Below are positions 1 to 5,376 of a stretch of 8,922 nucleotides of DNA, piece by piece. This DNA is from Candidatus Brevibacterium intestinigallinarum (GTDB taxonomy: Bacteria; Actinomycetota; Actinomycetes; Actinomycetales; Brevibacteriaceae): contig DWZY01000105.1 in the NCBI GenBank assembly GCA_019117325.1, positions 1 to 8,922 of the forward strand, read 5' to 3'. Every line of letters begins with the position of its first letter. Position 1 is the stretch's first letter. Under the pieces are notes generated by a model. It ran no database searches and was not told the DNA's origin. It saw only the letters and a list, made by a program, of their open reading frames with translations. Both the position numbers and the translations under genes were made by a program.

Positions 1-450
1 CTCGTGCACGCACGATCCGGCGACGCGGCGACGGCCGTGCGCCTCCTCGACGAGGGCCTCGGCGTCACCCGCGCGCAGGGGACCCGGATCCCGCAGGCGA
101 TGCTGCTGACGACGCTCGCCGAGGTCCTCGAGACGACCCAGCCCGCCCGCGCCCGCACCCTCCTCGCGGAGGCCCAGCAGATCTTCGGGGAGCTGCGCAT
201 GCCCGCCCACCTGGGCCGGGTGCGGGCGGCCCTCGCCCGGCTCGACGCCGCGGCCGACCCCCTGAGTGCCCTGACCCCGCGCGAGCGCCAGATCGCCCAG
301 CTCGTCGCGGACGGCCTCACGAACATCCAGATCGCCGAGCGCCTCGTCATCAGCCGCCGCACCGTCGAGGAGCACGTGTCGAAGGTGCTGAAGAAGCTGG
401 GCGTCCGCTCGCGCGTCGCGGTCGTGGGACTGGTCCGGCAGAGCGTATGA
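1..450 (+). CDS. LuxR-family transcriptional regulator, C-terminal part (5' truncated by window)
   Basis: The reading frame is open from the first base, so this is the 3' end of a longer gene. The last ~60 residues form a LuxR/FixJ-type helix-turn-helix: it begins with LTPRERQIAQLVADGLTN, continues IQIAERLVISRRTVEEHVSK as the recognition helix region, and ends KVLKKLGVRSRVAVVG. The preceding ~85 residues are Ala/Leu/Arg-rich helical segments resembling TPR-type repeats (LLDEGLGVTRAQG, ARTLLAEAQQIFGELR). This arrangement fits large LuxR regulators of the LAL/MalT type, which have an N-terminal ATPase, a helical-repeat middle and a C-terminal HTH. The ATPase part would lie upstream and cannot be seen, so that class is inferred. 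The DNA-binding call is solid, but target and effector are unknown. Its TGA overlaps an ATG at 447-449, which I do not take as the start of the next gene. Confidence 0.9.
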   Translation, partial: LVHARSGDAATAVRLLDEGLGVTRAQGTRIPQAMLLTTLAEVLETTQPARARTLLAEAQQIFGELRMPAHLGRVRAALARLDAAADPLSALTPRERQIAQLVADGLTNIQIAERLVISRRTVEEHVSKVLKKLGVRSRVAVVGLVRQSV

Positions 451-475
451 CGCGCGTCACTGCGGCGGATAGACT
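447..475 (+). promoter_or_regulatory. Candidate promoter of the YtxH-like gene
   Basis: ATGACG at 447-452 (-35-like, 4/6) and TAGACT at 470-475 (-10-like) are separated by 17 bases. The predicted transcript start near 482 would give a leader of about 37 bases. The -35 element overlaps the luxR stop codon and a perfect palindrome at 448-459. This is a pattern match only. Confidence 0.4.
448..459. repeat. 12-bp perfect palindrome TGACGCGCGTCA, possible operator
   Basis: TGACGCGCGTCA equals its own reverse complement. It covers the luxR TGA codon and overlaps the proposed -35 element of the YtxH-like gene. A repressor bound here would occlude that promoter. No binding protein can be named. Confidence 0.35.
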
Positions 476-518
476 GAACTCGAAAGGCTGGACCACCGAC
501 GCATTCCTGGAGGCAACT

Positions 519-944
519 GTGAAGAAGCGCTTGATTCTGCTGGCGGGCCTGGGCATCGGCTTCGTGCTGGGCTCCTACTCCGGACGCTCCAGCTACGAGA
601 AGCTCCGGGCGCAGGTCGACCAGCTCTGGTCCGACCCGCGCGTGCAGGAGCAGTTCGAGAAGGCCGGCGAGACGATCCGCGAGAAGGCCCCGCAGGTCGC
701 CGAAGCGGTCAAGGAGAAGGCTCCCGATGTCGCGGCCGGTGTGCAGTCCGCCGCCGCATCCGCTGTGGCCGCCGGCCGCGAGAAGCTCGACGACCTCACC
801 CACGGGGACGACGAGGACGAAGACGTCACGGATGAGGACCAGATCAGCGCCGCGGTCGACGAGGCGCTGGACGCGGAGCCGGACGTCGTGTCCGACCCGT
901 CGACGGCACCCGAGGACGAGGGGCCCTCGACCGCCTCCTCCTGA
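519..944 (+). CDS. YtxH-like small membrane-anchored protein with acidic tail
   Basis: The protein has 141 residues. A GTG start at 519 is chosen because GGAGG lies at 509-513, five bases upstream, and because the product then begins with the basic KKRLILLAGLGIGFVLGSYS anchor typical of YtxH/general-stress-like proteins: a positive N-terminus followed by one membrane helix at residues ~5-20. Residues ~24-95 are an amphipathic, charged helical region with repeated EKAP segments (REKAPQVAEAVKEKAPDVA). Residues ~96-141 are strongly acidic (DDEDEDVTDEDQ), Ser/Pro-rich and probably disordered. I infer a cytoplasmic-membrane protein with its soluble part inside. YtxH family members are linked to stress responses but have no defined biochemical role. 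The gene is convergent with cls and ends at a shared hairpin. An upstream in-frame ATG at 447 would add 24 residues but lacks a ribosome site. Confidence 0.8.
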   Translation: MKKRLILLAGLGIGFVLGSYSGRSSYEKLRAQVDQLWSDPRVQEQFEKAGETIREKAPQVAEAVKEKAPDVAAGVQSAAASAVAAGREKLDDLTHGDDEDEDVTDEDQISAAVDEALDAEPDVVSDPSTAPEDEGPSTASS

Positions 945-961
945 CCCAGTTGCGCCCGTGA

Positions 962-1003
962 CAGGCTGGGGTCGTCGCTCAGAGCAGTGACGACCCCAGC
1001 CTG
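962..1003. terminator. Bidirectional hairpin between convergent ytxH-like and cls genes
   Basis: CAGGCTGGGGTCGTC (962-976) and GACGACCCCAGCCTG (989-1003) form a perfect 15-bp stem. The stem can extend by a G-U, a C-G and a U-A pair to a ~6-base loop. It begins 18 bases after the YtxH-like stop. On the opposite strand it spans the cls TGA (979-981), with one arm formed by the last cls codons. Neither side has a clear T tract, so it would act as an actinobacterial U-poor terminator or a 3'-end stabiliser. Confidence 0.75.
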
Positions 1004-2472
1004 CACACGTTCTCGATGTACTTCCGCATCCACGACCGCTGGCGCCACTGCTCCGCATCCAGCGGGACGGAGGAGGCACGGAAGTCCTCGCGCTCCAGCG
1101 CGTACATCCGCTGCGTGAACTCCTCGTCGACGATGAAGAGGCTCACCTCGTGGTTCATCGAGAAGGACCGCTCGTCCATGTTCGACGACCCGATGACGGT
1201 CACCTCGTCATCGACGAGGATGAACTTGGCGTGCAGGACCGTGGGCGAGTGGTACTGGTAGATCGTCACGCCGGCCTCGACGAGCTCGTCGTAGTAGGAC
1301 TCCTGCGCCTTCCCCACGACCCAGTGGTCGTTCGTCGCACCCACGTACAGCCGGACGTCCACTCCGGACAGGGACTCCGTCTTGAGCGCGGTCAGCAGCG
1401 CCGTGTCCGGGACGAAGTACGGGGATGAGATGACCACCTCGCGGTTCGCGTTGTAGATGAGGTGGGTGAACAGTTGCAGGTTGTTCTCCTGGTCGAAGCC
1501 CGGTCCGGACGGCACCACCTGTGCGAGGATCCCGGACTGCTCCTCCGGGATGTCCAGGTCCTCCGCGAACTCCCCCAGCAGCGCGTCGTCGGTCTCCGAG
1601 TACCAGTCGGAGGCGAAGACCGCGTCCAGCTCGTCGACGACCGGACCGGTGCAGCGGACCATGAGGTCCTTCCACACGTACCCGCGCCGCAGGTTCGAGC
1701 GCTTGTTGTACGTCGGGTGGATGATGTTCTGCGAACCCGTGAAGGCCACCTGCCCGTCGACCACGAGGATCTTGCGGTGGTTCCGCAGATCGATCCGCTG
1801 GTACTCCCCGCGCCACGGCCTGATGGGCAGGCTGCGGCGCCACGTGAGGCCGGACGAGTCCAGCAGCCGCACGAGCTCCCGGTACCCCGGGTAGCCCAGC
1901 GATCCGATGTGGTCGATGAGGATCCGCACCTCGACGCCGCGGCGGTGGGCGTCGACGAGCGCCTCGAACAGGGGGCGGGTCGTCTCATCCAGCGTGACGA
2001 TGTAGAACTCGAAGTGGACAACGCGGGTCGCCCTCCGCACCTCCTCCGTCATCTGTGCGATGCAGTCGACGGAGTCGGAGATGAGGTCGAACGAGTTCCC
2101 GTGCACCATGGGCAGCGCCCCCAGCTCGTAGTTGAGCTGCGCGGCGGTGCTGAGCGGGAGCGGCAGGTGGTCGGACTCCCCGATGATCGAGCGGTTGCCG
2201 GTCGCGGCCTTGACCCGTTCGTTGATCTCGTGCTGCTTCTCGCGGCGGCGCAGCGGCAGCTTGGGCGAGCCCAGGATCAGGAAGACGATGATCCCCACGA
2301 ACGGGATCATGAAGATGAGGATGAGCCAGCCTAGTGCGGCGGCCGGCTTCCGCCGGTAGGGGATCGTGCCCAGTGCGACGACGCGGACGACCGCGTCGAT
2401 GACGAGGAGGACGAGCGCGCCCCAGCCCGGGAACTGGGACAGGATCCAGGTGATGATCCCGCTGGGGTCCAT
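979..2472 (-). CDS. cls: Cardiolipin synthase, phospholipase D superfamily
   Basis: This 497-residue protein is of normal length for bacterial PLD-type cardiolipin synthases. Two N-terminal membrane segments (about 17-37 and 46-68) are followed by a basic stretch (PLRRREKQ), which fits a cytoplasmic-membrane enzyme. Two complete HKD motifs are visible: H232-R-K234 with D239 (NHRKILVVDG, then FTGSQN) and H414-A-K416 with D421 (LHAKFILVDD, then IGSSNMDERS). The paired His residues form the phosphatidyl-enzyme intermediate in this family. Bacterial members condense phosphatidylglycerol with a second PG, although some actinobacteria use the CDP-alcohol type instead. Both motifs are intact, so activity is expected. 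ATG 2470-2472 is preceded by GGAGGAGG (minus strand, 2479-2486) with a 6-base gap. It appears monocistronic. Another PLD phosphatidyltransferase activity is possible but less likely given the membrane segments. Confidence 0.95.
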   Translation of the reverse strand: MDPSGIITWILSQFPGWGALVLLVIDAVVRVVALGTIPYRRKPAAALGWLILIFMIPFVGIIVFLILGSPKLPLRRREKQHEINERVKAATGNRSIIGESDHLPLPLSTAAQLNYELGALPMVHGNSFDLISDSVDCIAQMTEEVRRATRVVHFEFYIVTLDETTRPLFEALVDAHRRGVEVRILIDHIGSLGYPGYRELVRLLDSSGLTWRRSLPIRPWRGEYQRIDLRNHRKILVVDGQVAFTGSQNIIHPTYNKRSNLRRGYVWKDLMVRCTGPVVDELDAVFASDWYSETDDALLGEFAEDLDIPEEQSGILAQVVPSGPGFDQENNLQLFTHLIYNANREVVISSPYFVPDTALLTALKTESLSGVDVRLYVGATNDHWVVGKAQESYYDELVEAGVTIYQYHSPTVLHAKFILVDDEVTVIGSSNMDERSFSMNHEVSLFIVDEEFTQRMYALEREDFRASSVPLDAEQWRQRSWMRKYIENVCRLGSSLL

Positions 2473-2531
2473 CGGATGCCTCCTCCCCGCGCGTCAGCCG
2501 TCTGCGGCCACCGGCTCCCGCACTGTCGTCG

Positions 2532-2537
2532 ATCCTA
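2532..2537 (-). promoter_or_regulatory. cls: Candidate -10 element for cls
   Basis: On the minus strand this reads TAGGAT, a TANNAT-type -10 box. Start of transcription near 2525 would leave a leader of ~53 bases before the cls ATG. No convincing -35 is seen 16-18 bases upstream, where the fabG-side hairpin begins. Confidence 0.3.
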
Positions 2538-2557
2538 TCCGGCCCCGCGGACGCGGA

Positions 2558-2600
2558 AGCGCCGTGCATCGCACGCGCGGGGCGTGCGGTGCACGGCGCT
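2558..2600. terminator. 18-bp stem hairpin downstream of the acyl-CoA operon
   Basis: Arms at 2558-2575 (AGCGCCGTGCATCGCACG) and 2583-2600 (CGTGCGGTGCACGGCGCT) pair at 17 of 18 positions around a 7-base loop. The odd pair is U-G on the plus strand and C-A on the minus strand. It lies 21 bases past the SDR stop and upstream of cls, on the same strand as both, so it likely ends the three-gene operon before cls. No long T run follows. Confidence 0.7.
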
Positions 2601-2621
2601 CCTCGCCGTTCTCGCGGTGGC

Positions 2622-3365
2622 TCAGATGTGGCGGCCGCCCGCGATCTCCTGCACGGTGCCGGTCATGTACGAGGACATGTCCGAGGCCAGGAACAGCACG
2701 ACGGATGCGACCTCGGAGGGCTCGCCGGCGCGTCCCATCGGGATCTCCGCGAGCTTCGAGTCGATGACGTCCTGGCGCATGGCCGCGGTCATCGCGGTGT
2801 TGATGAAGCCGGGCTGGATCGCGTTGACGCGGACGTTCTTGAAGCCCACCTCCTTCGCGGCGGCCTTCGTCATGCCGACGATGCCGGCCTTCGCGGCGGA
2901 GTAGTTCGTCTGCCCCAGCATGCCGACCTTGCCGGAGATCGAGGACACGTTGATGATCGAGCCGCCGTTCTCCTGCTCGCGCATGATGGCGGACGCGGTC
3001 TTGAGCCCGTTCCAGGTGCCGCGCAGGTGGACGGCGATGACCTGGTCGAACTGCTCCTCGGTCATCTTGCGCATCGTGGCGTCACGGGTGATGCCCGCGT
3101 TGTTGACCATGACGTCGAGGCTGCCGAAGACCTCGACGGCCTTCTGCACCAGCGCGTCGACCTGCGACAGCTCGGCGACGTTGCAGCCCATGCCGATCGC
3201 GCGGTCGCCCACGTCGAGGCTCTTCGCGGCCTCGATGACCGCCTCCTCGTTCAGGTCGCCCAGGACGACGTTCGCGCCCTCGGCGACGAATGCCTGTGCG
3301 ATCGCGAGGCCCAGGCCCTGGGCTCCGCCGGTGATGACGGCCGTGCGGCCCTCGAGAAGTGCCAT
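2622..3365 (-). CDS. SDR-family 3-hydroxyacyl-CoA/3-oxoacyl reductase, FabG/MFE-2-like
   Basis: This 247-residue protein has the classical short-chain dehydrogenase layout: nucleotide-binding TGGAQGLG (12-19), D37 after the second strand (VVLGD), NNAG (88-91), catalytic Ser142 (INVSSISG) and Y155-x3-K159 (NYSAAKAG), then NAIQPGFI. The tetrad Asn of FabG is replaced by His113 in VHLRGT, a form seen in peroxisomal MFE-2-type (R)-3-hydroxyacyl-CoA dehydrogenases. It probably interconverts (R)-3-hydroxyacyl-CoA and 3-oxoacyl-CoA, working after the MaoC and acyl-CoA dehydrogenase encoded upstream. The cofactor is not certain, though D37 favours NAD(H). ATG 3363-3365 is chosen because GAAGGAG (minus strand, 3372-3378) sits six bases upstream. 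The longer frame upstream encodes only Pro/Arg-rich low-complexity sequence through the hairpin region. A fatty-acid-synthesis or PHA role (FabG/PhaB) is the alternative. Confidence 0.9.
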   Translation of the reverse strand: MALLEGRTAVITGGAQGLGLAIAQAFVAEGANVVLGDLNEEAVIEAAKSLDVGDRAIGMGCNVAELSQVDALVQKAVEVFGSLDVMVNNAGITRDATMRKMTEEQFDQVIAVHLRGTWNGLKTASAIMREQENGGSIINVSSISGKVGMLGQTNYSAAKAGIVGMTKAAAKEVGFKNVRVNAIQPGFINTAMTAAMRQDVIDSKLAEIPMGRAGEPSEVASVVLFLASDMSSYMTGTVQEIAGGRHI

Positions 3366-3413
3366 GGATGTCTCCTTCGGAAGAGGTCGGTGGTGCGGAA
3401 GAGGTGGGGGGTG

Positions 3414-3473
3414 CGGCGGCCCCGGGATCCCGGGGCCGCCGGATGCGCTGGGCCGGGGCGGCTGGACCCGGCC
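3414..3473. terminator. Two tandem intercistronic hairpins between the ACAD and SDR genes
   Basis: Bases 3414-3441 are a perfect 28-bp palindrome centred on GATC (half-site CGGCGGCCCCGGGA). Next to it, GGCCGGG (3451-3457) and CCCGGCC (3467-3473) form a 7-bp stem with a 9-base loop. Both lie in the 114-base gap after the acyl-CoA dehydrogenase stop. They could partly terminate transcription or set an mRNA processing point that lowers SDR expression relative to the upstream genes. The sequence alone cannot tell which. Confidence 0.6.
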
Positions 3474-3479
3474 GTGCAC

Positions 3480-4670
3480 TCAGATGTTCTGGTGCGCGCC
3501 CTTGAGCAGCTGGCGGGCGATGACGAGGCGCTGGATCTCCGAGGTGCCCTCGTAGATCCGGAACAGCCGCGCGTGGCGGTAGAAGCGCTCGACGCTCGTC
3601 TCGCGCATGTAGCCCATGCCGCCGTGGACCTGGACACCGCGGTCCGCGACGCGTCCCAGCATCTCCGAGGCGTACAGCTTCGAGGTCGACGGGCCCAGCT
3701 TGCGGTCCGTGCCCGCGTCCCAGCGCCGTGCGGCGTCGAGGACGAGCGCACGCGCCGCGCGCAGCTCCGTGTAGCAGTCGGCCAGCTGCGCCTGGACGAG
3801 CTGGAAGTCCGCGATGGGGCGACCGCCCTGCTTCGCGTTCTTCGCGTGCTCGATCGTGTCGTCGAGGATGCGGGTCGCCTGGCCCACGCAGATCGCGCCG
3901 ATGTGCAGGCGGCCCTTGTTGAGCGAGGCCATGGCCGCGCGGAAGCCGACCTCCTCCTCGCCGCCCACCAGGTTGGCGGACGGGACGCGGACGTCGTCGA
4001 AGAAGAGCTCCGAGGTCAGCGCTCCAGCCTGGCCCATCTTCTTGTCCGGCGGACCCACCGTGACGCCCTCCGCCTTCGTCGGCACGAGGAACACGGAGAT
4101 GCCCTTGGAGCCGCTGGCGTTCGGATCCGTGCGCGCGAAGACCATGAGGACGTCGGACAGCGCCGCGTTCGTGATGAAGCGCTTGGAGCCGTTGATGACG
4201 TAGTCATCGCCGTCCTTGACGGCCTTCGTCGTGAGCCCCGAGGGGTCCGAGCCCGCATCCGCCTCGGTCAGCGCGAACGACGCGACGACCTCGCCGGAGG
4301 CGATCTTCGGCAGCCACTCCTGCTTCTGCTGATCCGTGCCGTAGTTGACCAGCACCTGGCCGGCGATGCCGTTGTTCGTGCCGAACAGCGACCGGTACGA
4401 CGGCGTCGTGTAGCCCAGCTCGAAGGACAGGAGCGCGTCCTGCTCCGCGTTGAGGCCCAGGCCGCCGAACTCCTCGGGGATCGCCCAGCCGAACAGGCCC
4501 ATCTCTGCGGATTCCTCGCGGATCTCGCGCGGGATCTCGTTCGTCTCCTCGATCTCCAGCTCGCGCGGGATGACCTTCTCGCGGACGTAGTCGCGGACGG
4601 TGCTGAGGATCGATTCGAGCGTCTCGTCGTCGACGCCCTCGGTCACCGGATACGGATTCGTGTCTGCCAT
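3480..4670 (-). CDS. Acyl-CoA dehydrogenase
   Basis: This 396-residue protein is full length for the FAD-dependent acyl-CoA dehydrogenase family. It has an N-terminal helical domain (~1-130), a middle beta domain with the first family signature ALTEADAGSDPSG (133-145), and a C-terminal helical domain with the second signature QVHGGMGYMRE (347-357). The catalytic base is at the MCAD-type position, E374 in RIYEGTSEIQ. It is expected to oxidise an acyl-CoA to the trans-2-enoyl-CoA, passing electrons to an electron-transfer flavoprotein not encoded here. Chain-length or branched-chain preference cannot be judged. It lies 12 bases after the MaoC stop, so the two are cotranscribed and perhaps translationally coupled. 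The ribosome site is weak (AGAAG, overlapping the maoC end). The next gene is 114 bases downstream past two hairpins. Confidence 0.95.
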   Translation of the reverse strand: MADTNPYPVTEGVDDETLESILSTVRDYVREKVIPRELEIEETNEIPREIREESAEMGLFGWAIPEEFGGLGLNAEQDALLSFELGYTTPSYRSLFGTNNGIAGQVLVNYGTDQQKQEWLPKIASGEVVASFALTEADAGSDPSGLTTKAVKDGDDYVINGSKRFITNAALSDVLMVFARTDPNASGSKGISVFLVPTKAEGVTVGPPDKKMGQAGALTSELFFDDVRVPSANLVGGEEEVGFRAAMASLNKGRLHIGAICVGQATRILDDTIEHAKNAKQGGRPIADFQLVQAQLADCYTELRAARALVLDAARRWDAGTDRKLGPSTSKLYASEMLGRVADRGVQVHGGMGYMRETSVERFYRHARLFRIYEGTSEIQRLVIARQLLKGAHQNI

Positions 4671-4682
4671 GCTGCTTGCTTC

Positions 4683-5144
4683 TCAGTCCTCTTCAACCAT
4701 GAGGGAGACGGCCTCGGCGATCGCCGCGGGGCGGTCCTGGCCCTCGATCTCGATGACGTGGTTCATGACCACCTGGATGCCCGAGTCCTTGCGGGTGACC
4801 TCCTTGAGAGTCACGACGTCGCGGACCTTCGACCCCACCTTCACCGGGTTGGGGAAGCGCACCTTGTTGAGGCCGTAGTTGATCTTCATCTTCATGCCGG
4901 TCACGTCTGTGACCTGCGATCCCAGCAGCGGGAGGAGGCTGAGCGTCAGGAAGCCGTGGGCGATCGTGCCGCCGAACGGTCCGTCCTTCGCCTTCTCCTC
5001 GTCGATGTGGATCCACTGGTGGTCGCCCGTCGCATCCGCGAACAGGTTCACCCGCTCCTGGTCGACCAGGACCCACTCGCTGGCACCCAGCTCCTGCCCC
5101 ACGAGCTGCTCCAGCTCTGCGGCACCGTTGATGACTCGCACCAT
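4683..5144 (-). CDS. MaoC-family (R)-specific enoyl-CoA hydratase, NodN/HtdZ-like
   Basis: This 153-residue protein is a single hot-dog-fold MaoC domain. The hydratase-2 motif is at residues 36-64: ADATGDHQWIH with catalytic D41 and H46, followed by DGPFGGTIAHGFLTLSLLP. This is the wording of the NodN-like and mycobacterial Rv0130 (HtdZ) subgroup, which hydrates trans-2-enoyl-CoA to (R)-3-hydroxyacyl-CoA. It is the first gene of the operon, followed 12 bases later by the acyl-CoA dehydrogenase that would make its substrate. The SDR downstream would use its product. ATG 5142-5144 is preceded by AAGGGAG (minus strand, 5151-5157) with a 6-base gap. The frame stays open for 47 more codons upstream, but these run through the leader and promoter and do not look like protein. 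Function rests on motif recognition. Confidence 0.92.
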   Translation of the reverse strand: MVRVINGAAELEQLVGQELGASEWVLVDQERVNLFADATGDHQWIHIDEEKAKDGPFGGTIAHGFLTLSLLPLLGSQVTDVTGMKMKINYGLNKVRFPNPVKVGSKVRDVVTLKEVTRKDSGIQVVMNHVIEIEGQDRPAAIAEAVSLMVEED

Positions 5145-5182
5145 TGCGCTCTCCCTTCCGTGCACCGGTTCACGCGCTCCCT

Positions 5183-5218
5183 CCGCATTCTTGCGGATCG
5201 ACAAAGAATCGGTGAACC
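5183..5218 (-). promoter_or_regulatory. Overlapping dyads in the maoC leader
   Basis: CCGCA (5183-5187) and TGCGG (5192-5196) form a 5-bp hairpin with loop TTCT. ATTCTT (5187-5192) and AAGAAT (5204-5209) form a second, 6-bp dyad that shares bases with the first, so both cannot form together. GTGAACC at 5212-5218 also pairs with GGTTCAC at 5166-5172. All lie between the predicted transcript start and the maoC ATG. The ATTCTT-N11-AAGAAT dyad could instead be a repressor operator. Confidence 0.35.
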
Positions 5219-5238
5219 CTCTAGACCATTTCGGCATC

Positions 5239-5267
5239 AGTGTATCGTCCGAGGCATCGTTTGTCAG
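5239..5267 (-). promoter_or_regulatory. Promoter of the MaoC-ACAD-SDR operon
   Basis: Read on the minus strand, CTGACA (5262-5267, 5/6 to the consensus -35) and TACACT (5239-5244, -10) are separated by exactly 17 bases. Transcription would start near 5232, giving an ~88-base leader that holds the dyads at 5166-5218. It is the best-formed promoter in the window. Confidence 0.6.
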
Positions 5268-5322
5268 CGCCTCAGAGCCGATCATCCCTCAACTGATCGA
5301 ACGTCCGGCTCACGGTCGGGGC

Positions 5323-5328
5323 TACCAT
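5323..5328 (+). promoter_or_regulatory. Possible -10 element of the Nudix gene
   Basis: TACCAT matches a TANNAT-type -10 and lies 48 bases before the ATG. No good -35 is found at 16-18 bases upstream. Between it and the ATG, CGAAGCGAG occurs twice (5347-5355 and 5361-5369), the second copy running into the ribosome site. Confidence 0.25.
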
Positions 5329-5376
5329 CGACAGCGAAGCTCCCATCGAAGCGAGCCCGACGAAGCGAGGAGAACC

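Noticed and set aside
447..518. ATG at 447 overlapping the luxR stop (ATGA) as start of the YtxH-like gene
   Set aside because: No ribosome site precedes it, and the added 24 residues would place a polar segment before the typical basic-plus-hydrophobic anchor. GTG 519 has GGAGG five bases upstream.
1462..2334. 290-codon plus-strand frame opposite cls
   Set aside because: It is a shadow of the cls coding frame, where both HKD motifs are intact on the other strand.
3366..3479. N-terminal extension of the SDR through the hairpin region
   Set aside because: The extra 38 residues are Pro/His/Arg-rich low complexity encoded by the palindromes, and ATG 3363-3365 has a good ribosome site and starts the normal SDR N-terminus.
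5145..5285. 47-residue N-terminal extension of the MaoC protein
   Set aside because: It would run through the promoter and leader dyads; the internal ATG with AAGGGAG matches the expected start of the hot-dog domain.
5279..5299. CGATCA-N9-TGATCG dyad upstream of the Nudix gene as an operator
   Set aside because: It has short 6-bp arms with no matching partner elsewhere and no well-defined promoter to anchor it. It is recorded but not called.
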